From Candidatus Woesearchaeota archaeon (GTDB taxonomy: Archaea > Nanobdellota > Nanobdellia > Woesearchaeales > UBA9642): a DNA stretch of 64,000 nucleotides. Position 1 is the first letter of the stretch, and every line of letters starts with the position of its first letter. The position numbers were made by a program, and so were the translations under genes. Where the stretch lies: assembly GCA_003599145.1 (NCBI GenBank), contig QZIT01000001.1:62001-126000 (forward strand), written 5' to 3'. Shown here piece by piece: positions 1-8,796 of this stretch. The notes below the pieces were generated by a model. The model saw only the letters and a program-made list of their open reading frames with translations. It had not been told where the DNA came from and searched no databases.

Positions 1-18
1 TCTTCACTTTCCTTTAGT

Positions 19-312
19 ATGGCATTCAGCAAATCATATCCAAAGACTATTGAAGGCTTTAATTACCCAAAATGGGAAGAAGTGTATTTAGATGAAGAAG
101 AAGAACTGCTTACGGAGAAGCAAGCAAGAAATGATAATATTGCTTTGATGAAAGAATGCATTGACGATGCAAAAAAAATAGTGCAGGATAAACAATTAAA
201 GGACTTTCAATCAGATGTCATTCATATTGCGATTGCATTATTTGAAAAACGCTCAAGCCATGCAATTTATTACAAAGAAAATAAAACAAAAGAAAAATTT
301 CACAAATCATGA
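19..312 (+). CDS. Hypothetical protein, possibly the tail of a longer gene
   Basis: The frame from the ATG at 19 encodes 97 residues, rich in Glu and Lys and probably helical, with no motif I recognise. The six codons before this ATG, back to the window edge, are also open, so the true start may lie outside and the visible part may be a C-terminal fragment. It ends in TGA, overlapping by six bases the stop end of the convergent HerA-like gene, so the two genes share their 3' boundary. The gene call rests on length and the tight junction; function is unknown. Confidence 0.5.
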   Translation: MAFSKSYPKTIEGFNYPKWEEVYLDEEEELLTEKQARNDNIALMKECIDDAKKIVQDKQLKDFQSDVIHIAIALFEKRSSHAIYYKENKTKEKFHKS

Positions 313-1611
313 TTGCTTCTTCTGCAATGCTCTTGGCTCATCACCGCCATGCCACGTAAATCGCGGCCTTACTTTTAAAGGATACATTCGCTCATTAGTA
401 TCATCAAAAATAATCCCTGCTCCTTTCACCTTAGGCAGATGATCTAGCTGTTCAACTAATCCTTCTCGCATATAGCTTTGCATTAAAGTGCCTAAAGCAT
501 CAACGTCCATTTTAGCAGTAATTCTATGAGCAAGAACAATATCACTTTGCGTCATGACATCTGTATGGATTTTCCCCGGTTGCTGGGTTGCTAAAATTAA
601 AGATAAACCAGGCTGCCTTCCTTCTCTTAAGATGGTAACTAAAGGGTCTGTTGCAAGCGTTTTCCCGCTTACAGGCAAAAATTCGTGTGCTTCATCAATA
701 ACCAACCAGACTAAGGGAAATTCCTGTTTCACTTCATTATCTCCAAAGTAATTGATAGATTTGTTTATTTCCTTGCTCTCTTCATTTTTTCTTGCAATCA
801 TCCGTTCAATAAACAATTTTTCCGCTATCAAGCCAATAACCAGGTTCTTAATATTCCATGAATTTTCCATGGTTGCATAGCAGGAAACATCCAAAACAGT
901 TACTTGTCCGGGCATGGCCAATTCCTTTAAAGATGTTCCCTCTTTATCAAACAATCCCCAGTCTTGAGCATTTAAAAACCTGTTTTTAGCCGCATGCAAG
1001 GTTACCTTCTCGCTTTCCTTGTCTTTTAATATTTGGGCAATAATGTCCTGTATGCCATATTCTGCTTTTTTTTCTTTTAATAATCCAATAGTCCTCTCTA
1101 TCAAAACACCAACAGGGTCGTTTAGGGGAATGTCAAAGGTCATGCACCAGTCTCTTGCATCCAATTCAGAAGGCTTAATGGAAAAAGGAAAATCTGTTGG
1201 AATTTTTTTCTTTTTATAATCGAGGTGGTATTGCTTAGGGGTAAATATTTTAACATCAAGACCTTTTTCAGTCATGCTCCATTCATTCAATAATTTTTTT
1301 TCCCTTCTATTGGGATATTTCATGGTCCAGTAAATGCCCATAGTATCAAGTAAAATAACCGAAATGTTCTGCTTTACGTTCAAGGGCAAATCAGAAATTC
1401 CCTCTGCTATGACTCCCATAGACCAGCTTTTTCCAGAGCCTCTTTTTCCGCAGATAAAAACAACATGAGACCTATTGACATCAAGATAAATATTGTTGCT
1501 CAAGCTTGTTGTTCTTCCCATTTGAATATAGTGCTTTCCTAAAAGAATAGCTCCTTCTGAACCGTATTTTTCCTTATCCTCTTCATTTCTTCCTATGACA
1601 ATATCAAACAT
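307..1611 (-). CDS. HerA-like DUF87 ATPase
   Basis: A 434-residue P-loop ATPase of the HerA/FtsK superfamily. Walker A GKRGSGKS lies at about residues 55-62 and a Walker B of the form VWLVIDEAHEF near 315, followed by a conserved TILREGRQPGLSLILATQQP stretch typical of these hexameric DNA-translocating ATPases. HerA proteins work with NurA in DNA end resection; a NurA-like gene lies 24 kb away at 25548, not adjacent. I chose the ATG at 1611 rather than 1632, because the TATA box (about 1635-1645) ends only a few bases before 1632 but lies about 29 bases before 1611, the spacing of other leaderless genes here. A role as a general DNA translocase other than classical HerA cannot be excluded. 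Confidence 0.85.
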   Translation of the reverse strand: MFDIVIGRNEEDKEKYGSEGAILLGKHYIQMGRTTSLSNNIYLDVNRSHVVFICGKRGSGKSWSMGVIAEGISDLPLNVKQNISVILLDTMGIYWTMKYPNRREKKLLNEWSMTEKGLDVKIFTPKQYHLDYKKKKIPTDFPFSIKPSELDARDWCMTFDIPLNDPVGVLIERTIGLLKEKKAEYGIQDIIAQILKDKESEKVTLHAAKNRFLNAQDWGLFDKEGTSLKELAMPGQVTVLDVSCYATMENSWNIKNLVIGLIAEKLFIERMIARKNEESKEINKSINYFGDNEVKQEFPLVWLVIDEAHEFLPVSGKTLATDPLVTILREGRQPGLSLILATQQPGKIHTDVMTQSDIVLAHRITAKMDVDALGTLMQSYMREGLVEQLDHLPKVKGAGIIFDDTNERMYPLKVRPRFTWHGGDEPRALQKKQS

Positions 1612-1682
1612 ACTGTATCCTAGCAAAGTCATTATATAAATGTTTTGTTAAACTTTATAAACAAGGTTTGCTTAGTGCATCC

Positions 1683-2819
1683 ATGGATGTTTTTGACCAA
1701 TATAGTGCAAAAGAAGCGCATAAACTCTTAGAACAGTTTGTCAGCTTTATCAAAAAAGGCTACCATAAAGAAAAAATCAAGCAGGTTTTAGATTTAAGAA
1801 TTGGCAATACTGCACTTGCAGAACTGTACAGCATGGCAAGGGCAAGAATCAATGCCAAAAACAAGCAATTGCCCCATCTTTTTTTTAACCTTGATGACTT
1901 GCGTTTTTGCACTCACCAGTTAGTTGCAGAGTACAGGGCAAAACAGGTTAAAGGAAATGTTGTTGATTTATGCTCAGGAGTAGGCATACAGGCATTAGCA
2001 TTTGCGAAACAGGCAAAACACGTTTTAGCCATTGAAGTTGATCCAAGAAAAGTAAGCTATGCAAAAAAAAATGCTGAATTATTGAACATAAAAAACATTA
2101 CTTTTCTAGAGGGAAATGTTTTAGCTGCAGAAATTATTCAACAGGTAAAGGAATTTCATCCTGATGTTGTTTTTTGCGACCCTGAACGGCTTCCTGAGGA
2201 AAAAGAAAGAGCTGTTGAAAACATCCAGCCAGATTTGCACGCGCTGGTAAAAAAATATGGTTTTTGCAAAAATATCATGATAGAACTTCCTCCTCAAATA
2301 AAGAAAATTCCGTTTGAAGGAGAAAAAGAATATATCAGCATCAGTCATGAGTTAAACCGATTGACTGTTTATTTGAATAGGGAAAATAAAAATAGCGTTG
2401 TATTATTGCCAACAGAAGAAAAGATTTCAGGACTGCCAGAAAAAAAGCAGTTTGAAAAAGCTGAAACACCCTTGCAGTATCTCTATGAAATAGACCCTGC
2501 TGTTATCAAAGCAGAACTTGACCTTTTAAAGAACGAAAAATGCATCTTTTTCTATGAACATCTCATAACTTCCAACGAGTTCATCAAAAATAACTTTTTA
2601 ACAGCGTACTCGGTCATCTTTTTTTCAAAAAGCAAAAGTGAAATTATTGAAAAGCTCAAGGAATTAAACGCAGGAAGTGTTATCATCAAAGGAAAGGTTG
2701 ATGAAAAAGAATACTGGACTATCAGAAATAATTTTGAAAAGGAACTGACAGGTAATAAAACGTTTTATCTTTTCTTGCAGGAGTATTACTGCGTTGCTGA
2801 AAAATTACTTCTGCCCTGA
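1683..2819 (+). CDS. Class I SAM-dependent methyltransferase
   Basis: A 378-residue protein with a Rossmann methyltransferase core in the middle: the SAM-binding motif I VVDLCSGVGIQALAF at about residues 93-107, an acidic IEVDPRK motif II, and a substrate-side FCDPERL motif near 160. The helical N-terminus and the long C-terminal domain recall the PG_1098/THUMP-like methyltransferase family, whose substrate is probably RNA; this assignment is an inference from layout. The start is the ATG at 1683, 26 bases after the TATA box TTTATAA at 1654-1660, so the mRNA should be leaderless; a TTG at 1668 is too close to the TATA. The 3' end overlaps the convergent aldolase gene by 15 bases. Confidence 0.8.
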   Translation: MDVFDQYSAKEAHKLLEQFVSFIKKGYHKEKIKQVLDLRIGNTALAELYSMARARINAKNKQLPHLFFNLDDLRFCTHQLVAEYRAKQVKGNVVDLCSGVGIQALAFAKQAKHVLAIEVDPRKVSYAKKNAELLNIKNITFLEGNVLAAEIIQQVKEFHPDVVFCDPERLPEEKERAVENIQPDLHALVKKYGFCKNIMIELPPQIKKIPFEGEKEYISISHELNRLTVYLNRENKNSVVLLPTEEKISGLPEKKQFEKAETPLQYLYEIDPAVIKAELDLLKNEKCIFFYEHLITSNEFIKNNFLTAYSVIFFSKSKSEIIEKLKELNAGSVIIKGKVDEKEYWTIRNNFEKELTGNKTFYLFLQEYYCVAEKLLLP

Positions 2820-3599
2820 ATCCAATAAATCAAAGACTTCTTCTGGTTTTTTGCCTTCAACAACAACTCTTCGTAACGCTCTGGATAAAGCAAATGGCTT
2901 GTCGCTTTGCCAGATGTTTCTTCCAACAGCAACACCACTGCCACCGCAATCAAGCACTTCCTGAACCACTTTTAAAAATTCCTTGCCAGAAAGTTTATCA
3001 CCGCCTGACAAAACAATTTTTGCCCTGCCTGCATTCTTGACAACCCATTTAAAGCCTTCCATGTCTCTATTATATTTTATTTTAATAACATCTGCGCCTA
3101 ATTCCAAGCCAATTCTTGCGCTGTAAGCGAGCAAATCTGTTGCCATATCGTCTTTAATGTCATCTCCCCTAGGATACATCCATGCAATAACAGGCAACCC
3201 GTAATCATGTGCTGTTTCCACTATTTTTCCAAATTCTGAAAAAATTTCAGGTTCTTTTGGAGAGCCATCATAGACGGTATAACCAACTGCAGAAGCGCCT
3301 AATTTAATGGCTCTTTCAACACTGCATAATTGTCTGCTGATAGGCTGAATTTTAGGCAAGCTGGTTTTCCCGTTTAATTTAATTATTAAAGGAATGTCTT
3401 TATAAAAATCCTGATAGTATTTTTCTGCAAGCCCATGACCTAAAATAACTCCAGTATACCTGCTTTCAAGCGCAATATCCAAAATATAGTTGGGATCATA
3501 GTTCTTTAAATTAAAATCCCTTGGGCCGTGCTCTAAGCCCTGGTCATATGCTAAAAACAGAAACTTGCCATTTTGCCTTATCTTATTGAGATTAATCAT
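2805..3599 (-). CDS. fba: Archaeal class I fructose-bisphosphate aldolase
   Basis: A 264-residue TIM-barrel aldolase of the DhnA/archaeal class IA family, which interconverts fructose 1,6-bisphosphate with dihydroxyacetone phosphate and glyceraldehyde 3-phosphate in the cytoplasm. It starts with the AYDQGLEHGP motif, has the Schiff-base lysine segment ADVIKIKYN, and ends with the phosphate-binding LSGGDK and GVAVGRNIWQ motifs. Two starts compete: an ATG at 3620 and one at 3599. The second is preferred because GAGGTG lies five bases upstream of it and the TATA box (TTTAAA, about 3637-3642) would place the transcript start near 3615. It is monocistronic and convergent with the methyltransferase gene. 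It suggests a functional lower glycolytic or gluconeogenic route. Confidence 0.93.
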   Translation of the reverse strand: MINLNKIRQNGKFLFLAYDQGLEHGPRDFNLKNYDPNYILDIALESRYTGVILGHGLAEKYYQDFYKDIPLIIKLNGKTSLPKIQPISRQLCSVERAIKLGASAVGYTVYDGSPKEPEIFSEFGKIVETAHDYGLPVIAWMYPRGDDIKDDMATDLLAYSARIGLELGADVIKIKYNRDMEGFKWVVKNAGRAKIVLSGGDKLSGKEFLKVVQEVLDCGGSGVAVGRNIWQSDKPFALSRALRRVVVEGKKPEEVFDLLDSGQK

Positions 3600-3690
3600 A
3601 CGTACACCTCTTTTTTTCATTTAGCAAAAAGAGGTATTTAAATGTTGCTGTTTTGATAAAATATTTAAAGAGTATCAACAAAAAGAGAGT

Positions 3691-6102
3691 GTGAAAAGCG
3701 TTGCATTGTTCATCATCATATTCTGCTTATGCATGTTTTCAGTCTCTGCTTTAACCAAGCAAAATGTAATAGACATTCACAACAATGCAGTTTTACAAAT
3801 GCTTTCTCATCCAGAAAACGCACCCTTAACCAGTCAAGAAATAAATGATCTTGATCTGTATATTAAAGCACTTGATCCCTCAGCTGAAATTGATTTAACA
3901 TGGGTAGGTCCTAACTCAGGATTAACTTTAGAAGAGATTATTGAAAAAACGACTGAAGATGATACTCAAGAAAAAAATCAACAGAAAGAAACTGCATCGC
4001 TGAATTGCAAGGCATCCGGAGGAACATGCACGTGGCTTGCGTGTAATAATAATCAAGTACGAGTCCAAAGAAGTTGCGGCATGATGGGTTCTTTCGGAGC
4101 AAAATGTTGCATAACCAATAATCAAGAAAGAAACATCTGCACTCATGGAGAAATACGACAATGCGGTCCATCGACAGAACAAGGCATATGCACTAAAGGA
4201 ATACAGCAATGCAGCAATAATGCATGGAACAATTGTGTTGGTGCAATCTATCCAGAAGAGGAAAGCTGCAACGACCAAATAGACAACAACTGCAATGGAC
4301 AAGTAGATGAAGCATGCAACGCTGAACAATTTTCTGAAGAACTTCATGAAAACGACTGGATAAGACTGAAAGAATTTACTGCTGTCAGAGTTAACGCAGG
4401 ATTTTCAAGCCCAATAGGGTTTTATGCTCAAGAAGGCCAAAAATGCCAAGTAGGAACTTTAACAATCATTGACTATCAACGATGGTGGAGAGTTACTTGC
4501 ATAACCGTAGTGCCTAGAATACCTCCTGGAAGAATGTCTTATCACGGAGGATTTATGCTAGAGGGAAGCTGGATGGAAAAAACAACAGGAGGCAGTTTAA
4601 ACAAACCGGCTGAACAACTGTCTATTTCAAATTCTAATACTGTAGAGCAACTTTCTATTACGCCTTATACCATTCAAGCTAGAGATCCTGATGGCAAACG
4701 ATTAAGAGCCAATATAGATTGGGGGGATAATGGAGATACTAGCCAAGACTTTATTCAAAATTATGTATATATGAACGGTATTCTTAATGATACTGCTTGG
4801 CATTTTTATGCTGCTACAGGAACCTACACCATAACCTTATACGTTTGGGACGATGAAGGATTGCTCAGCACAACTTCAAAAGAAATAACGGTTACTCCTT
4901 CAACAGTATATGTTCCTGATACTATCATCCGTGGAAGTTCAAGACGCTTTCAAGGACAATTACTAACAGGACCTCAGCAAGTAGAATTAAATCAAGAGAA
5001 TTCTTGGAGAATAACGATACAGGAAGCAAATTTCAAAGAGTTTATTGTTCATTGGGGAGATGGTACTTCCGATACCTACGATGCAAATAACACACCCGGG
5101 CAACCAGGATCTGCTAACGCAGTTGCAAAGCATACCTATACAACTCCTGGAATATACAACATCACGATGATTGCAGTGGAGCATACAGGAGTTCATGGTT
5201 CTCTCACTAAAGATATTGGTGTTTTAGGACCTGCACTCAAAACACGTTTTACCGATGACGACGTTATCAGGTCAACAACAAACATCCCCATAGTGTACAT
5301 TCCGTCAAGATGGGATTGGTATGAATTTTATAGAGAAGATACTGGCACTCAGGAAAAATATGCAATAGGAAAAATTGCTAAGGGAAGATTTGGAAATGAG
5401 TATTACACTACAGGACCTTTATACTACAATTTTGCATGGTGGTGGAAAGTTGATTTTGGATCTGGAGCAGATGGTTGGGTAAATAATGAATTCATAGATG
5501 AAGTTTGTCCTCCTTTAACTGCAGAACAGCTTTCCAGTAAAGAAAGATTTGCAGAAGGAGAATGTATCTGGATTGTACAGGGCGTAAGCAGCCTGGGTGT
5601 AGCAAGTGCTCCTACAGATATTCGTGACTACGGCCTTAATTTTCCTCCTGCGGGAATTCAAAGAATACAATGGACAGATCCCTATAGCACAAGCAACCTC
5701 GGAATTATCACAGGTAGTTCTTTTACGCACTTGCAGTATGTTTGGTGGCCTATTTCATGGGATGCAGGAGTAAGAGGCTGGTCAGCAGGAAACTGGCTAG
5801 CTAGTGAAAGAAGCAAACCGCAAATTGGGAAAGCGTGGCCTCGCAGAGTAACTACGGTTGAAAAAACAAAAGTCTATTTTAATCCTATGCAAACTCAAGG
5901 AACTCCCTTAGGAGAATGGAATAGAAGCACCAATGGAACTGTTCATTATCCTCCGCAATTTGTTGATGGTTTCTGGTGGTTCGAAATAACCTATGATATT
6001 CCTGAAGAATTGCTTAGCGATTTTGAAATTAAAATGTGGAAAGAGCAGAATCCTCAGTGGGTTGGTTGGTCTAAAGAAAGCAGTTTTTACTTTACTAACT
6101 AA
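3691..6102 (+). CDS. Secreted multidomain protein with MopE-like, PKD and SH3-like repeats
   Basis: An 803-residue exported protein. Residues 1-20 form a signal peptide. A Cys-rich segment (about 106-140) is followed at 150-209 by a Cys/Asp/Asn-rich module ending CNDQIDNNCNGQVDEAC, which resembles the MopE-type metal-binding motif. Two PKD-like beta-sandwich domains follow (about 315-405 and 420-510; WGDNGDT, WGDGTSDTY, HTYTTPGIYNITM). At least four Trp-rich SH3b-like units surround them (about 222-300 and 520-800), each carrying a WWxVxx or WVGW-type motif. No C-terminal anchor is visible, so it may be released or bound to the cell surface by the SH3-like units. The GTG start follows a TATA box (ATATTTAAA, about 3661-3669) by some 25 bases. 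Confidence 0.8.
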   Translation: MKSVALFIIIFCLCMFSVSALTKQNVIDIHNNAVLQMLSHPENAPLTSQEINDLDLYIKALDPSAEIDLTWVGPNSGLTLEEIIEKTTEDDTQEKNQQKETASLNCKASGGTCTWLACNNNQVRVQRSCGMMGSFGAKCCITNNQERNICTHGEIRQCGPSTEQGICTKGIQQCSNNAWNNCVGAIYPEEESCNDQIDNNCNGQVDEACNAEQFSEELHENDWIRLKEFTAVRVNAGFSSPIGFYAQEGQKCQVGTLTIIDYQRWWRVTCITVVPRIPPGRMSYHGGFMLEGSWMEKTTGGSLNKPAEQLSISNSNTVEQLSITPYTIQARDPDGKRLRANIDWGDNGDTSQDFIQNYVYMNGILNDTAWHFYAATGTYTITLYVWDDEGLLSTTSKEITVTPSTVYVPDTIIRGSSRRFQGQLLTGPQQVELNQENSWRITIQEANFKEFIVHWGDGTSDTYDANNTPGQPGSANAVAKHTYTTPGIYNITMIAVEHTGVHGSLTKDIGVLGPALKTRFTDDDVIRSTTNIPIVYIPSRWDWYEFYREDTGTQEKYAIGKIAKGRFGNEYYTTGPLYYNFAWWWKVDFGSGADGWVNNEFIDEVCPPLTAEQLSSKERFAEGECIWIVQGVSSLGVASAPTDIRDYGLNFPPAGIQRIQWTDPYSTSNLGIITGSSFTHLQYVWWPISWDAGVRGWSAGNWLASERSKPQIGKAWPRRVTTVEKTKVYFNPMQTQGTPLGEWNRSTNGTVHYPPQFVDGFWWFEITYDIPEELLSDFEIKMWKEQNPQWVGWSKESSFYFTN

Positions 6103-6123
6103 TTTCTCTGTTACTCTATAGAA

Positions 6124-6160
6124 AACTTTATATACCCACGTCATACCTATACTTTATAAA
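6124..6160 (+). promoter_or_regulatory. Hydrogenase operon promoter with two TATA-like boxes
   Basis: Two archaeal TATA-like boxes precede hydB: CTTTATATAC at about 6125-6134 and CTTTATAAAG at about 6152-6161. The second lies only about 20 bases before the TTG start; the first, with a transcript start near 6153, would give a short leader carrying the SD GGTGAGGAG just before the start codon. Two overlapping promoters or one promoter with a decoy box are both possible. Confidence 0.55.
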
Positions 6161-6176
6161 GAAAAAGGGTGAGGAG

Positions 6177-7145
6177 TTGCAGACATTTAAACTTGATAAA
6201 AAATCAGCTTGGGCATTCTTAGGCAAACTCAAGGATGACTTTGAGCTTATAGCCCCTGTAAAGAAGGATTTGGTAAGATTTGAAACAATCGAAGATACAA
6301 AGGACATTTATCTTGAAAAAAATACCTATTTTTCTGTTAAAGAGTACTTTTTTAAAAAGCATGAAACCATTTTTCAATTTGACGGCAATAAAATTACGGT
6401 TCCTGTAGCGCAAACGCCAAAAAGAGTTTTTTTTGGCATAAGAAAATGCGATTTGAACGGCATCAAGCATCAGGACATGGTGTTTACTGAACAAATTAGT
6501 GACCCTTATTACACGGCTGCAAGGGAAAACAGTTTTTTATTGGGCTATCACTGCAATGAAGCGCCCTCTGTTTACTGTTTTTGCGGTTCATTGAATTTAG
6601 TTGACTATTACGATTTAATGTTTTATGACCGAAAAGATTTTTTTCTTATAGAAATAGGAAGCGAAAAAGGCTCTTTTTTAGTGAATAAGTACAAACAATT
6701 TTTTAAAGAAACTGCTCCTGAAATAAAAGCAGATGAAAAAATAATTTATGGCGCAGACAGATTGGAAAAAAAAGATATTTCAAAATTGTATGACCATCCT
6801 GACTGGAAAAAAGGCGTTGATTTATGCTTGTCATGCAGTGCATGTACGGCAGTTTGTCCTACATGCTATTGCTTTGAATTGCATGATACGGTAAAAACAG
6901 AAAATCCTGCTCAAGGAGAGCGAGTAAGAGAATGGAGTTCCTGTCAAGTGCAGGAATTTTCAAAAGTAGCAGGCAATCATGTATTCAGGGAAAAAAGAGA
7001 AGAACGGTTTAAGCATAGAATTTATCATCAATTAGAGTATTTTAAAGAAAAAAACGGCATAAATTTATGCGTTGGTTGTGGACGGTGTATTGAAGGCTGC
7101 CCAACCAGAATTGACTTCGTACAAATCATCAACGAGATGAAATAA
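6177..7145 (+). CDS. hydB: NADP-linked [NiFe] hydrogenase beta subunit, 4Fe-4S protein
   Basis: A 322-residue electron-transfer subunit of the sulfhydrogenase (group 3b [NiFe] hydrogenase) family, related to anaerobic sulfite reductase subunit A. Two ferredoxin-like cysteine clusters are visible: C217, C220, C223, C227, C230 and C232, then C298, C301, C304 and C308 (CVGCGRCIEGCP). In characterised homologues such subunits pass electrons between the flavin subunit and the hydrogenase core. The TTG start at 6177 is chosen because the SD GGTGAGGAG sits immediately before it and no ATG is suitably placed. Its stop codon overlaps the ATG of hydG by one base (TAATG), so the two are translationally coupled. 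First gene of the hydBGDA operon. Confidence 0.92.
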   Translation: MQTFKLDKKSAWAFLGKLKDDFELIAPVKKDLVRFETIEDTKDIYLEKNTYFSVKEYFFKKHETIFQFDGNKITVPVAQTPKRVFFGIRKCDLNGIKHQDMVFTEQISDPYYTAARENSFLLGYHCNEAPSVYCFCGSLNLVDYYDLMFYDRKDFFLIEIGSEKGSFLVNKYKQFFKETAPEIKADEKIIYGADRLEKKDISKLYDHPDWKKGVDLCLSCSACTAVCPTCYCFELHDTVKTENPAQGERVREWSSCQVQEFSKVAGNHVFREKREERFKHRIYHQLEYFKEKNGINLCVGCGRCIEGCPTRIDFVQIINEMK

Positions 7146-7969
7146 TGAAACAAAAAGCAGTCGCAAAAACAGAAAATCCTTTTGTTCCAAAACCCTATAA
7201 AATATTGGAATTTTACAGGGAAACCCCGGACACATTCACCATAACCATCAACATGGCCGTGCAACATGCTCCTGGGCAGTTTGTTCAGGTTTCCTTGCCT
7301 GGAATAGGAGAATCTCCCATCTCTATTTGTTCAGATTCACGAGAGCATATCAAGTTAAACATAAGGGAAGTTGGCAACGTAACAAGAGCGTTGGCAAATT
7401 TAAAGAAAGGAGACACTGTTCTTGTCAGAGGTCCTTACGGAAAGGGATATCCTATGGAATCATTAAAAGGAAACAGCTTGCTTATTATAGGAGGGGGTTG
7501 CGGTGTTGCACCATTAAAAGGGATTATTGATTATGTTGAGAATCATAGAAGCGAATATAAAGACGTACAGTTGTATTTAGGATACAGAACTCCTGATGAT
7601 ATTATTTTTAAAAGAGAGCTGGATGAATGGGTTAAAAAATACCATTTGAATGTCACTGTTGACAAGGAGGCTCATGGACAGTTTTGCTATGATGTTAAAG
7701 AAGGATTTATCACTGACGCTTTAAAAAAATCAGATATAACCAATGAAAACAAAGTTGTCTTTGTCTGCGGACCTCCTGTTATGATGAAGTATGTCATTCA
7801 AATTTTAAAAGACAAAGGCTTCAATGATGACCAGATATTCATCAGTGCAGAACGATTGATGTACTGCGCAGTAGGCGTTTGCTGCCATTGCATGATTCGG
7901 GGAAAATTTTGCTGCATGGATGGCCCTGTCTTCAGATATGATGAAGTAAAAGACTTCAAGAATGATTAA
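7145..7969 (+). CDS. hydG: NADP-linked [NiFe] hydrogenase gamma subunit, FAD/NAD(P)-binding
   Basis: A 274-residue ferredoxin-NADP reductase-like subunit. The N-terminal half is an FAD-binding beta-barrel, followed by an NAD(P)-binding fold with the glycine motif IIGGGCGVAPLKG and the late VFVCGPPVMMK motif. A C-terminal [2Fe-2S] site has cysteines at about 241, 246, 249 and 257 in the family spacing C-x4-C-x2-C-x7-C, before the conserved DGPVF. The subunit exchanges electrons with NADP(H), so the enzyme can make H2 from NADPH or reduce NADP+ with H2. It overlaps hydB by one base and precedes hydD by eight bases. Confidence 0.93.
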   Translation: MKQKAVAKTENPFVPKPYKILEFYRETPDTFTITINMAVQHAPGQFVQVSLPGIGESPISICSDSREHIKLNIREVGNVTRALANLKKGDTVLVRGPYGKGYPMESLKGNSLLIIGGGCGVAPLKGIIDYVENHRSEYKDVQLYLGYRTPDDIIFKRELDEWVKKYHLNVTVDKEAHGQFCYDVKEGFITDALKKSDITNENKVVFVCGPPVMMKYVIQILKDKGFNDDQIFISAERLMYCAVGVCCHCMIRGKFCCMDGPVFRYDEVKDFKND

Positions 7970-7977
7970 AGGATACC

Positions 7978-8796
7978 ATGACAAAACTCTTTCAAATAAC
8001 TGAAAAAAAGGAAAAATTGAAAATAGGCGTGTATGGCATTACTGGCTGTGCAGGCTGCCAATTATCTGTTATTTTCAATGAAGATGAAATACTCGACGTT
8101 GTTTCCTTGGTTGATTTTAAGGCATTCCCATTTATCAAAGAAGTCAATTTAGACCAAGAATTTGATTATGTTTTTATTGAAGGATTGGTTGCAGACCAAG
8201 AAGATTTAGAAGTACTTGAAAAAATAAGAAAGAACACGAAATTTTTAGTTTCTCTTGGAGCCTGTGCATGCACTGGCTGTGTTCCTGCATACAGGCAATT
8301 TTCATTAAAAGAAAACTATGAGCATTTGCTGTACAAAAAAGTTCAGGATTTAGAGGATATAAAGCCAACGCCTGTTGACGCTCATGTAAAAGTTGATTAT
8401 TATATTCCCGGCTGTCCTCCAGATAAAAGAGAAATTATCACGTTCATCAAAAATGTAGTCATGGGAAAACAGCCAAAACCTTATGAAAGCCCTGTCTGCG
8501 TTGAATGCAGAAGGAATGGAAATCAATGCTTATTGGATTTGGGAAAGCCATGTTTAGGGCCAATTACTGCAGGAGGGTGCAATTCAGTATGCACCAATGG
8601 CGGTTTTGAATGCTGGGGCTGCAGAGGCCCAACAAAAGACATGAATCTGGATTTGATGATTAACATTTTAAAAGAAAAGGGATTTGATGAAAAATTTATT
8701 CAGGACAGATTAAGAACATTTGTAGGGCTTAAGCTGCCTATGCTAGAAAAGGTGCTCCATGGAAAAGATAACGCTGAATCACATAACAAAAATTGA
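7978..8796 (+). CDS. hydD: [NiFe] hydrogenase small (delta) subunit
   Basis: A 272-residue [NiFe] hydrogenase small subunit. The proximal-cluster cysteines start with C24-A-G-C27 in GITGCAGCQ, followed by GACACTGCVPA near 95 and YIPGCPPDK near 145. The C-terminal third holds more cysteines (CVECRRNGNQC, CNSVCTNGGFECWGCRGP), consistent with the three Fe-S clusters of group 3 small subunits. It forms the catalytic dimer with HydA and has no Tat signal, as expected for a cytoplasmic enzyme. Its last 38 bases overlap the start of hydA in another frame, an unusually long overlap that ties the two products together. Confidence 0.94.
   Translation: MTKLFQITEKKEKLKIGVYGITGCAGCQLSVIFNEDEILDVVSLVDFKAFPFIKEVNLDQEFDYVFIEGLVADQEDLEVLEKIRKNTKFLVSLGACACTGCVPAYRQFSLKENYEHLLYKKVQDLEDIKPTPVDAHVKVDYYIPGCPPDKREIITFIKNVVMGKQPKPYESPVCVECRRNGNQCLLDLGKPCLGPITAGGCNSVCTNGGFECWGCRGPTKDMNLDLMINILKEKGFDEKFIQDRLRTFVGLKLPMLEKVLHGKDNAESHNKN

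Noticed and set aside
3928-4347. A 139-codon open frame on the minus strand
   Set aside because: It lies wholly inside the secreted PKD/SH3-like gene in antisense, has a Leu/Phe/Ser-rich shadow composition and no start signals. The plus-strand gene has a signal peptide and clear domains.
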